Shown here piece by piece: positions 54,335 to 64,000 of a stretch of DNA of 64,000 bases. The position numbers were made by a program, and so were the translations under genes. The notes beneath the pieces are model-generated. The model saw only the letters and a program-made list of their open reading frames with translations, did not search any database and was not told the origin of the DNA. Each line of letters begins with the position of its first letter. Within the stretch, counting starts at the first letter, position 1. The stretch is taken from NCBI GenBank assembly GCA_033032865.1, contig JAWHQI010000278.1, positions 1 to 64,000 of the forward strand. Direction: 5' to 3'. Origin of the DNA: Dactylorhiza incarnata (Eukaryota; Streptophyta; Magnoliopsida; Asparagales; Orchidaceae).

Positions 54335-54497
54335 CCTCATAGATAATATAAAACAAAATACAATAAAGCGGTAAGATGTTTTCAGTTAACTTGATCTTAA
54401 AGCAATAATTTGAACTTCTCATGATTGTACACTTTCAGAATTGGATCAATATTGCTTGCACATTGAAGGATAATTGAATCTTTCAATGACAACATAC

Positions 54498-54567
54498 CCA
54501 AAGCATAGGCATGTATGAAATTTTCCAACTTGACGTCTCCAAAAATCACAGGAAAATGTTTCAAAGC
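54498..54567 (-). CDS. SET-domain methyltransferase, exon (ALKHFPVIFGDVKLENFIHA)
   Basis: 70 nt, flanked by CTTTTTCAG and G|GTATGT. It encodes ALKHFP, then VKLENFIHAYAL, and ends in phase 1. [FM]xxAYALVxSRAW is the usual run-up to the SET NH motif in LSMT-like plant proteins; here AYAL is followed by a split Val codon and ISRAW, which lies in the exon at 2924-2964. No further upstream exon was recognised between 54568 and 55534. Confidence 0.7.
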
Positions 54568-55534
54568 CTGAAAAAGAAAAGAAAAGATAAAAATTTTATA
54601 GGAACGATCAATCAAAAATAATTCTATATGAAACTAATAAATGCTCCTTTTAAAAGGCCTTATCATAGTATTTGATGGATCATCCATAGAGGGAAATGTA
54701 AGTCTAAGACAATATGTTAAATCCTAGATGGCATATCTCAAACATATTCTAAAACACAATCCATTAAACAGAAAGAGACAGAATCCACGCTATTGAAAAT
54801 GCAAAGCATCGTGTACAAGTTATCTATTAAATTCTTTCAGGTTTAAGATCTGTACTATTTGTCTCTAACTATACCCTAAAACAAAGTAAAAATTCATAAA
54901 TTTCAACAGACATCTAGACGTTCATCAAGAACATAGATGTAAACCACTAATGGACAGCATGATAGTGATCTACAAATTAAAAATGTCAATGCCTTGAAAA
55001 TAAATGAAATTTTGAGGTAGGACACTCCAATACTAAGAGCAACTTCAAAATGTTCTGGGCAAGAAAACAAAAAGTGATACGAGTTGCGCGCTATCCATTA
55101 TTATCATGCTTATAATGAAGTATGTGGATCAGTAGGGGACCAAGTTGGACCCAATAGACAAATGGAAAGCCTCTTATTATCCAAAAAAACAAAATATAAT
55201 GGGTGAGATTCACTGGCAGACTGAAACCCAAGCATCATTTGGACACAACGCCCGATACACTCTCATTTCTTAGCAAATTTTCGTCTCTGAAAATTTCCTA
55301 TCCTGACCTTCATTCAACCTTAAATCAGAAGCTTTCTTTCTATCCTGACCTTCATTCAACCTTAAATGAGAAGCTTTCTGCGCTAATTAGTTGGTTAATA
55401 TGCATGTTGCAAACAAGGGTTCACTTTGGTGATCCATGAATGGTTCAGTTGGTAATATCTCAACCATTCAGTTGTTACTATACAAGTAATGAGGATCATG
55501 TCACACGACCCATAAGGGACATACACGAGACCAA
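54568..55534. other. AT-rich sequence, probably intron
   Basis: No coding sequence seen. A 42-bp tandem pair, CTATCCTGACCTTCATTCAA followed by CCTTAAATSAGAAGCTTTCT, lies at 55298-55380. Confidence 0.5.
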
Positions 55535-56219
55535 GGATGAAACACCCCAACCTAGTTTAACAACAAATCAGCAGTCCGGTCGAGCCCCGTGATAAGAAGT
55601 AAATTAAACAAAGATACTAAAACTACTACATAGCAGACATAAATAAAAGTACTAAATGAAAACTTACAGTGGAAGTAAAATATACAGCTAAGGGTAAACA
55701 TGGGTACCTCAAAATCTGATTCACAAAGCCAACTAGTAATGTGTTGAAACCAGAGAACTGGATTCGACGTTCGCAACGGGTATGCAGCTGACCCTTACTT
55801 CACCTGAGCTAGAACGCGTGACCGGTCGCTGAGAGTCGAAGGACCTTGCACCGAAGAAGGCTTGAAGCCCAAAACAGACCCCTTGAGCTGCAGCGAGGAG
55901 GTCTCACCACAAACCCGGAAGATTAAAGAGAGATTCCCCTCCCAAGCCAATGTTGAGCATGGGCACCCTGGAGAGCACTAAAGAGCACCTGACTGTGGAC
56001 CTTAGCTGACAGAGGGCTGGAGTGCTTGCTTACAAGTAACACGCGAGGGAGAGAAGAAGAGAGAGGTCCCTCCCAAGGTGCCCATGGGGGTCTATTTATA
56101 GACTTCCTGAATTTGGGGTTGCGGATAGCCAAATTCCGCAATCCGCAACTCAACTTCGAATCCAAACCAACGATTACGACCGAGACAGGAGGGGGCGAGT
56201 GGGACTCAAGACGCCCACT

Positions 56220-56232
56220 CCCCCCCCCCCCC
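56220..56232. repeat. Poly-C tract (13 nt)
   Basis: 13 C in the LTR-like fragment. Confidence 0.9.
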
Positions 56233-56495
56233 ATGTCGGGGGCAGGGCGAGCCTCCAATCGATCGTTCCACTTGTCATGGCCACTTTCACTATCCACCCT
56301 GGTCTCGACGAATTACAGGTTATACACAATCCCCGCTTTTTTCGGGTTCGACACGAGCCCGAAAAAACAATGGATCACCCGTGGTTTGGAGAGACGGGCA
56401 TTGAGAATGCGGTGGTTGAACTCTTTAAAGACGGTTCAATCTGAACTAAGCGCAAGAATGGCAAACAATTCTCCACTTAACAACCCTCCCGTGAA

Positions 56496-57370
56496 CCGAG
56501 CTCAGCTGGAGGTGGAGAAAGCTCAACACCTCTAGTCGAGTTGAACTCAACCTGAGGTGGAGGGAACTCGACACCCCTAGTCGAGCCGAGCTCAACTTTA
56601 GGTGGAGGAAGCTCAACACCTCTAGTCGAGCTGAACTCAACCTGAGGTGGAGGAAGCTCAACACCTCTAATCGAGCTGAACTCAACCTGAGGTGGAGGGA
56701 ACTCGACACCTCTAGTCAAGCCGAGCTCAACTTTAGGTGGAGGAAGCTCAACACCTCTAGTCGAGCTGAACTCAACCTGAGGTGGAGCTCGACACATCTA
56801 GTCGAGCCGAGCTCAACTTTAGGTGGAGGAAGCTCAACACCTCTAGTCGAGCTGAACTCAAACTGAGGTAGAGAAAGCTCAACACCTCTAGTCGAGCAGA
56901 ACTCAATCTGAGGTGGAGGGAACTCGACACCTCTAGTCGAGCCGAGCTCAACTTTAGGTGGAGGAAGCTCAACACCTCTAGTCGAGCTGAACTCAACCTG
57001 AGGTGGAGGGAACTCGACACCTCTAGTCGAGCCGAGCTCAACTTTAGGTGGAGGAAGCTCAACACCTCTAGCCGAGCTGAACTCAACCTGAGGTGGAGGG
57101 AACTCGACACCTCTAGTCGAGCCGAGCTCAACTTTAGGTGGAGGAAGCTCAACACTTCCTAAGAGCTTAACCCAACTGCAGGCGGAGGACTTCGACATTT
57201 AGGAGCTTAGCTCACCCAGAGGTGGAGGAACTCGACACTTCCTAGGAGCTTAGCTCAACTAGAGGTGGAGGACTTCGACACTTCCTAGGAGCTTAACTCA
57301 CCCAGAGGCCAGAGGTGGAGGAACTCGACACTTCCTAGGAGCTTAGCTCAACTGGAGGTGGAGGGACTTG
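56496..57370. repeat. 45-bp tandem array (90-bp higher-order), about 18 units
   Basis: Alternating CTCTAGTCGAGCTGAACTCA / ACCTGAGGTGGAGG and CTCTAGTCGAGCCGAGCTCA / ACTTTAGGTGGAGG units form a 90-bp period. The units past 57150 are more diverged (CTTCCTAGGAGCTTAGCTCA). The period is a multiple of 3, so a false Pro/Val/Glu-rich protein runs on the minus strand. Confidence 0.93.
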
Positions 57371-57389
57371 CAAGAGCCCGTTCGCCGGT

Positions 57390-60300
57390 TGTAACATCCC
57401 AAAATTCATGGCATGTTCGATTGAACCCATAAGGGACCTAACTGGTTCAATCGACCCCTCTTGGTGAGCTTATTCAGGGCCAGTGCGACCTTATTGGTCC
57501 AGTGAACCAATTTCAATTGGTTTTCTTCAATTTTCGAGCTATAATGACTCAAACAGGTTTTTTGAGCAAATGAGTTCAGAATGGACTCCGGTCAGTGATG
57601 TTACACTCGTAAGACCAATATGAATTCAGCGACATTCATTTCATCACAATTCGATGCATGTATATGAAGTTGGCCAAAAAGGGTCGCCTCGAGCTACACG
57701 ACGCCTCAAATATGACTTTTGTGCAAATGACCTCATAATCGACCTAGGTTGATTTTGTTAGACTCGTAAAGTTGATACGAGTCCAACGGAGTCGTCCGTT
57801 TCAAATTCCGACGTCATTTGGCGAGTTTTTAATGCGACGCAAAAATTAGGCCACAAACGCTCGGGAAAGCATAAAATGAGCGAGCGAATTCAAAACTGAT
57901 CGTAACTCATCTCGATGGATCCGTATCGACGAGACGGTCGTAACGAGCTCGTCTGGGATAAATTCCGAGTCTTCTAGAACTAGATACGAGCGTTTAGACT
58001 ATAATATTAATAATACTACTATTATTATTAGTATTATTAATATCATAACTATATATATAAACTTAAACTTAGGTTAGAAAATTACCTTTTCCATTACCCG
58101 ATCCCCCTCCCAGCAGCCCGCCGTCAAGCTCTGCAATCCAGTCCGATCTCCAATCTTTAGGGTCGGCGACCTCCTCCTCCGGCGCACCTTCTCCGCACAG
58201 CAAGGCCGTGAACTACCATCTCCGGCGAGCTATAAAGCATCCATGGCCGAAACTCCTCCCTCCATCTCGAGCCATCTCTCATCCGCCATGGCCAACAAAC
58301 ACCAAATCCCCGACCAAGCTTCCTCCGGCCGCCCCTGCTCTCCTCCTTGCGGCTCGGGCAAGCTCCTCACGGCGAGCAACTCCGGCAACTCCCCCTCCCG
58401 TGAGCCTCCTCCTTCAGCCACTCCCATTTCTCCATTTCTCTCTCTCTACATTTTCCCCTCATATCTCTTATCTCTCTCCCTCTCATTTTTCTGTCAAGAC
58501 GAAACACCCCAGCCTCATCCAACAAATCTCACGCCTCCTCACTCTCGCTGTGTTGTTTTACTTTCCCTCCATCTCCGATGAGATTTACTCCGGACACCTC
58601 CACTCCAATGACGGAAACCTCCATGGCCGACCACTTTCACTCCTCCAACCAGCCACTTCCAATCTTCAAGCAAGTCGAGCTCATTCCTCCAATCCGACAG
58701 CAACGCTCATGGCAGACCACTCCATGGAGCAAGCTTCTTGATCTTGAGAAGAAAATGGCTATGTTGGGTTTCATCAATCCCATCTTCTTCAAGGTCCAAC
58801 TTCAAGAGATCGAACACCGTTTTCAATCAAATTCGGCACGTTTGACGAGGTCCGGATCGGCGAGATCCGACCATGACCGAAAGCAGCGGACAAATGCCGC
58901 ATACGCGACTATTGGGTAGCATGCATGGACACAAGGTGCGTTCTTCCTCGACTCCTCCCTCCGCATAGATCTTAAGTTTTCAATTGTAGAAACCTTCTCG
59001 CAAAGGTCCCGTTTTTCCGGCGACCTGCGGAAACACGAGCGTAGTCGTGCTCGGCATGGCCGCGGATCATTTTGAGTGGGTCCTTGCGACCCCTCTCTGA
59101 GAGTCTTGGGGTGCGACACGACGATAAATAAATATTGTTGTGCGCGCGGTCGAAACAAGGACGATCGCGCGACGGTAAATAATATCGATGCGCGGGATCA
59201 AAATAACAACGTTCGCACGTCGAGTATTAATATTAAATTGTGCGGTGAGATCGACAGTAGATCTCGCGATAAACTCGTGTTGATCGCGCGACGGAAATCA
59301 ACGAAGAATCGTGCGACGAAAGTCAATGATGGATTCCGCAATGAAGATCAACAAATCTTGTGGCAGAGATCGACGGTGGATCATGCGACGAACTCAACGG
59401 AGAACCGTGCAATGAAAATAAATGGTGAACCTTTAGGAGGGGACTGACGTCGAAGAGTCTGTTGTCACGTGATTCAGATTTAAGGTAGAATCGTCGAACC
59501 AAGAGAGCAACGCCGATTGCAATATTATTTAGCCAACGGCATGATACCTTCTAAGGGTATTATCGTAATTGTTGATATTTGATGTCTATGAGCGGATAGT
59601 CCAAATCCTGGCTTATAATTGAGGATATTAACCCTTGGAATGCTTAGACGAGTCTGATGACAAGACATATAATGAACGTAGACTTGAAATGATGATCGCA
59701 GTCTCGATGCTATGAATCTATAAGATGATTTCAGTGGGAGTAGACGAGAGTACGTCACGAACCCTAAATGTAGGATGTGATTAATGACCTAGACTAGATC
59801 TCGTGGGTTGATCCTGTCTTGAAGAGTATAACCTTATATTGGAAATGAATCGGGTTTTTGAATCCTCAATAAGTATGTTTGAAGGCAATAGTGACAATCC
59901 TGACCTGATGAGGGTAAGATGAACTGTGTGATTGAATGAGAATATAAATTGAGGAGCGAATAATATTGTATTACATTATAGGTTATTAATCTAAAGTATA
60001 AAAGCTGATGAGTTGTAACTGTCGGTGACCTTGGATATGAAAGGGTGTTCATTTCCCCTAAGTGATGAGGAGTGGTTTGAGATGATCAAGGAGATCTATA
60101 GCATCCACCTGTAACGCAGAGAGTGCTAGGGTGGGACGATACACAAGTTGAGTGTTTTCCCTCGTGTGCAATGATTAGTAGGGTGTTCTTTCCCCAAAGT
60201 GATTGTTTGTATGTTTGCATGTGTGTGATGTGGCGGGTCGCTGGCTCTACCGGTGGCACACTCCGGAGGGTTGGTACAGTGACTCTAGGATAACGTCATG

Positions 60301-61570
60301 TTCGAACAACAACGTGCGCCCTAGCCTAGTTTGTTGTTTGTGTAGGTGTTAGCCACCTGGAGTTCGACCTGAGCTATGCCTCGGTTCTTTTGTTGTTCCG
60401 CCAGTATGGGTGAAGACTAAGTACGGGCTCGGACAGACGTACGTAAGGCCTAGGGGTGATAGTGCTTAAACACCCTAGAAGTGGCCAGGACGTGCCACTG
60501 CCACCGTTTGGCCACGATGGTGGTGCATGTGGGATTAGCTACCCCACGAATAAGTGTCTCAGTCGTTAGTTTGTACTTGATTTCGATCGAGTGCTTGCGT
60601 CTCGACACTGTGTGTTTGTTAAGTTTATGTCGACGTAGATTTCATGTGCATTTGTGATGTTGATCCGTGTTGGGTTTATTCTTTTACTAGTGCCGCTCTT
60701 AGATGATAGCACGCTTCATACTGTTTTAGCTTAGCCATCGTTGGGTGTGTGAGTGTGGACACCGCTAGGTTCGAAACCGTAGAACTTATACCTTCATTTT
60801 CTTTTATACGATGCTTACTTATGTGCTCACAATTGATAGGTTGCTAGTTTACTCATTACATATTATGTTATTCGTCTGTTATTATTGCATATATACTGTC
60901 TGTCACTTTCTGCAACGTGGTATTTCCCTCCCTTGAGCGTTAGGGCTTTGGGGGGACCGGGAAGAACCACTCAGTCTAGTTTGACTGACGCGTTTGCGCT
61001 TATCATTTTAGGCGGAGGCTCCGCTGAAGGCGATGCAACCGAAACCGTGGGTGTTTCGTGGACTTGACGTGGACTCGACGTGGACTTGGCGTGAAGATAG
61101 AAGGCATGATGATGGTCGTTGCTACCCCAGGCAACATTATCAGTCATATAGTTAGCTCATTAGGTTTACATATTTACTGCACTTATATATCATCTTTCAT
61201 CCGGCTTGGCATGTTACTTGTGAGCCCCCGGATTTTCTATAGACTGTTGTACTTGGACAGTGGGGTCATCGTGTCGTTGTTGTGGCTATTTCTGTCTTGT
61301 TTTATATACTCATATATTTCTGTGCTCTACTACGTGGCTGCTAGTCTTCCGCTAGTACTTCTTCCGCTACCGCTCATAGTGAACCATGGTTGGGGTGTGA
61401 TGGTTGTTCGCTTAACACCGTCGTCGGTTCGCAACTTAGAAGAGAATGATGGGAGAGGGTTGAGACGTTCATACCTCTACTCTTCCGTTATTCTCTTTTT
61501 TGTTGTGGATTGGCGGTGGTGTGCGATAAGATCCCCTGGTCGTGCCTAGTTCCGAAGGGGGAGTCTTACA
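57390..61570 (+). mobile_element. LARD-like ~4.2-kb LTR in 5' position
   Basis: TGTAACATCCC to GAGTCTTACA, the same family as the solo LTR at 42496-52783 in opposite orientation. The 5-bp flanks differ (CCGGT before, AAGGA after), and a primer-binding-like site follows, so it is the 5' LTR of an element running past the window end. Inside are a CT-rich leader-like zone with several ATGs (58080-58900) and a G+C-rich 3' part. No protein family is seen. Confidence 0.82.
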
Positions 61571-61572
61571 AA

Positions 61573-61585
61573 GGAATATCAGAGC
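61573..61585 (+). other. Primer-binding-like site
   Basis: GGAATATCAGAGC, three bases after the LTR, is close to the TGGTATCAGAGC initiator-Met primer site with small changes. Confidence 0.6.
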
Positions 61586-62872
61586 AAAAATCGATCGCTT
61601 GAGCCAGTAGTAGTCACAGAAATACATTCTTTCCCACTAGTTATTGTTGTTTGGTTCAGGACGAACCAATGCAGCGGAAGCGGTGGTGTACCCGAAGGAC
61701 AATTAAAGACAGGAAACAAACACTTCAAGTACAAGTCTAAAGAACATAGAAAATTAATAGAATTTTTTTTCAACTTTAGACAATTTAGACATGAGAACAA
61801 CTAGGACATGACAACTACATAGTTTTGTAAACTTCAATTAGTATAATTTTAGACAACTTAGACCTGAGAACAACTAGGATTTGACATCCAACTTAGTTTA
61901 GTAAACTTCAACTAGCATAACTTTAGACAACTTAGACACAAGTTAACGATAGTTGGATAATCTCAACGTAAATGACTACACCAAATTTTCGAGAATAATA
62001 TTTTTCATAGCGGTGTATTCTGTCGGGTGTTATGGAGTAAGGGTTAATCATTATACCCTTAAAACATTCTTTCAAGGGTGGTAGCATACTACTTTGTTAC
62101 CTGAAGGTTGAATGGTCATAGTCTTCATAAATATTTTTTACTCTTCCGCGCACACTCTCAATGAATCTAAATTCGTTCACCTTCGTTTGACCCCGGGTTT
62201 GTGCCTCTTTGTTTTATTGGGATTTAGGCATCTTACAAACCCGTGTGCTCCTTGGAGTTAAGGAAAATTGTCATCTCATTTATACCCCGGGTTGATTCCT
62301 CTTTGTTTTATTGGGGAATTTTGAAGTCAAATAATCAATAATTGATTTGCCCACCAAAAACTTTTGTTGGGTTGTTAGTGCACTGACAACACAACAAACA
62401 TCCTGATGATATTGATCTCTGGTGGTTATGTCAGAATGTTGATTCATTCGAGTTACCTTTCTCTTTTTGCCGAATAAGCACTTAAGAGAGAATACAATAA
62501 TCAGTTATTTTTATTAACTGTTTTAAACTCCTTAATTTTTAGATCCACTGCGAGACCTCTCTGACTAAATAATGTCATTTCTTCTTAGTCCAGTGGTCCC
62601 CCTCTTAGTGTTATAGCTTCTACTTCTTTCCTTGGTAATTTTCTGTCAAATTAGGGTTTTGTTTTTCCTTCTCCAGGAATTCCAGCAACCCCCTTTGTGA
62701 GATCTGAGGTTTCCTTCTACCGTTGGACTCATCAAATTGAGTTCCTTGCTTACTTGAGTTCACCTTGGTGACGGGGTAAGTATTTTTCTTCCTCTTCTCT
62801 TACTCTTGCACATTTTGGATGATATTATGGGGGTTTTCCCTTCACTTTCCAATCCTCTGACAACATAGGTTG
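61586..62872 (+). mobile_element. Non-coding leader of the LARD-like element
   Basis: No gag or other coding sequence in 1.3 kb after the LTR. It contains a ~74-bp repeat of about 2.3 units at 61770-61940 (CTTTAGACAACTTAGAC; GAGAACAACTAGGA). Confidence 0.55.
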
Positions 62873-63894
62873 TGTAACGTCCCAAGGCCCTGGACTTACC
62901 ATCGGGACAACGTCCACCGACTGCCTCGCCATACCAGCACTAGAGCACCGGATCCCATCAGAACTCCGCAGTTAAGCGTGCTCGGGCTGGAGTAGTACTG
63001 GGATGGGTGACCTCCTGGGAAGGCCCCGCAGAGGCGCATAACTGGATCACTTCTCACCAAAGGGAGGCTGTGGCCACCAGCAACCCTCCTGTGGGCTGGA
63101 GAGGGGTTGGGGTGCTTGGGCTGCAGCCCGGTAACGGTCGCCAGGCGAGGCAGTCGGTGGACGTTGTCCCGATGGTAAGTCCAGGGCCTTGGGACGTTAC
63201 AAAAAAAGTGCACTTTTTTTGTAACGTCCCAAGGCCCTGGACTTACCATCGGAACAACGTCCACCGACTGCCTCGCCTGGCGACCGTTACCGGGCTGCAG
63301 CCCAAGCACCCCAACCCCTCTCCAGCCCACAGGCGGGTTGCTGGTGGCCACAGCCTCCCTTTGGTGAGAAGTGATCCAGTTATGCGCCTCTGCGGGGCCT
63401 TCCCAGGAGGTCACCCATCCCAGTACTACTCCAGCCCGAGCACGCTTAACTATAGAGTTCTTTCACTTCACATCACCAATTGAGCTGCACTTTTTTTGTA
63501 ACGTCCCAAGGCCCTGGACTTACCATCGGGACAACGTCCACCGACTGCCTCGCCTGGCGACCGTTACCGGGCTGCAGCCCAAGCACCCCAACCCCTCTCC
63601 AGCCCACAGGCGGGTTGTTGGTGTCCACAGCCTCCCTTTGGTGAGAAGTGAAAGAACTCTATAGTTAAGCGTGCTCGGGCTGGAGTAGTACTGGGATGGG
63701 TGACCTCCTGGGAAGGCCCCGCAGAGGCGCATAACTGGATCACTTCTCACCAAAGGGAGGCTGTGGCCACCAACAACCCGCCTGTGGGCTGGAGAGGAGT
63801 TGGGGTGCTTGGGCTGCAGCCCGGTAACGGTCGCCAGGCGAGGCAGTCGGTGGACGTTGTCCCGATGGTAAGTCCAGGGCCTTGGGACGTTACA
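62873..63894 (+). mobile_element. Cassandra-like TRIM of nested 5S palindromes
   Basis: The whole 1,022 bp is flanked by GGTTG (62868-62872, 63895-63899), an LTR-type 5-bp target duplication. Unit 1 (62873-63201) is LTR-like, TGTAACGTCCC to GGGACGTTACA, with 58-bp perfect terminal inverted repeats (62873-62930 with 63144-63201) and a 5S core. Unit 2 (63220-63469) and unit 3 (63497-63894) are rearranged copies. Inverted pairs: 62971-63210 with 63211-63450, 63220-63469 with 63645-63894, 63497-63650 with 63741-63894. No protein is encoded; TRIMs rely on other elements' enzymes. Confidence 0.85.
62931..63036 (+). other. 5S rRNA-like core with Pol III internal promoter
   Basis: ATACCAGCACTAGAGCACCG, GATCCCATCAGAACTCCGCA, then box A AGTTAAGCGTGCTCGGG, the intermediate element AGTACTGGGATGG and box C GGGTGACCTCCTGGGAAG: nearly all of a plant 5S gene, about 106 of 120 nt. 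The 5' and 3' ends differ, so it is not a functional 5S gene but the 5S domain that defines Cassandra elements. A partial plus-oriented copy (from AGTTAAGCG) recurs at 63664 in unit 3. Confidence 0.85.
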
Positions 63895-64000
63895 GGTTGT
63901 CTTATTCCTTCTTTAGAATTGTTATTTTTGAGCAATTCATAACCCTAGAGTAAGGGGATTATTAATCCCTCTATTTTCAACAAGTTGTTTGCTCTTAAGA
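63895..64000 (+). mobile_element. LARD-like leader continues to the window end
   Basis: AT-rich, non-coding, the same context as before the Cassandra-like insertion. Nothing else is visible. Confidence 0.5.

Larger units (their letters stand above)
2965..54497 (-). other. Inferred 51.5-kb intron of the SET-domain gene
   Basis: The donor is GCTTTGG|GTATGT at 54497 and the acceptor TTTCTCAG at 2965, both on the minus strand. Removing the 51,533 nt joins FIHAYAL to ISRAW through one restored Val codon. The intron would contain the Tat-Gypsy element, the Helitron palindrome, the LARD-type solo LTR with its nested Copia and MITE, and a LINE. This is inference from exon order, phase and family order. 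A rearrangement that only happens to keep the phase is the main alternative. Confidence 0.6.
55535..57389 (+). mobile_element. LTR-like fragment with tandem array
   Basis: TGAAACACCCCAACC at 55535 resembles a plant LTR start. The sequence is non-coding with a TATTTATAG at 56092. The region ends where the LARD-like LTR starts at 57390. The classification is tentative. Confidence 0.4.

Noticed and set aside
56477..57198. Pro/Val/Glu-rich repeated protein on the minus strand
   Set aside because: The 45-bp repeat is a multiple of 3 and stays open by chance in several frames.
62931..63036. Functional 5S rRNA gene
   Set aside because: The 5' and 3' ends do not match 5S, and it lies inside a TG...CA element with a 5-bp target duplication; it is the 5S domain of a TRIM.

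Overview
This is a nuclear plant DNA window, almost certainly from an angiosperm with a transposon-rich genome. It holds Ty1/Copia and Ty3/Gypsy pol remnants, initiator-Met tRNA primer-binding sites, a Tat-lineage Gypsy element with a second RNase H and a spliced antisense gene, Helitron Rep/helicase sequence, 5S-bearing Cassandra-like TRIMs, LARD-like 4-kb LTRs, and MULE- and PIF-type DNA elements. I see no bacterial or organellar genes, no tRNA genes and no CRISPR array. I cannot name the species.

The only host gene I can support is a SET-domain (Rubisco-LSMT-like) lysine methyltransferase on the minus strand. One exon lies at 54498-54567 and three small exons at 2924-2964, 2707-2787 and 2461-2524. 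Their splice phases fit and the joined reading is continuous through the SET core, so nearly all the rest of the window (2965-54497, 51.5 kb) reads as one intron filled with nested transposons. Exon 2461-2524 has a possible 1-nt frame problem, so the gene may be decayed.

Layout: 1-2375, 3' half of a Copia element. 2376-3652, SET exons and short introns. 3653-4041 and 18252-20174, probably two parts of one LTR split by the next element. 4042-18251, a Tat-type Gypsy element with gag, pol, integrase and an antisense gene, interrupted by an LTR at 5587, an unclassified AT-rich insertion at 8277 and a MULE-like element at 12254. 20175-40070, a ~20-kb palindrome with arms of ~7.9 kb, each holding a truncated Helitron Rep/Pif1-helicase region, closing on an 18-bp minisatellite near 32.2 kb. 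The left arm alone was later hit by a 3.3-kb Gypsy deletion derivative (20263-23564) and a 778-bp MULE-like element (24044-24821); the right arm keeps both empty sites. 40071-42329, Copia and LTR fragments. 42330-42495 plus 52784 onward, a Cassandra-like TRIM split inside its 5S domain by a 4-kb-class solo LTR (42496-52783, target duplication GAATG), which itself holds a complete Copia (43308-48089, target duplication GTAAG) and a PIF/Harbinger-like MITE (48864-50446, target duplication TAA). 53901-54334, a truncated LINE with a 14-bp target duplication. 55535-57389, an LTR-like fragment with a 45-bp tandem array. 57390-61570, a second 4-kb LTR, in 5' position, followed by a primer-binding-like site and a non-coding leader to the window end. 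That leader carries a second Cassandra-like insertion (62873-63894) built of nested palindromes around a 5S rRNA-like core.

All ten C/G homopolymer runs of 12 nt or more are poly-C on the given strand. Where one sits in the palindrome, the mirror arm has only a short G run. This points either to a technical artefact or to strand-dependent tract expansion. No element here has a fully intact pol; the most intact transposon frame is the Helitron N-terminal ORF of the right arm.
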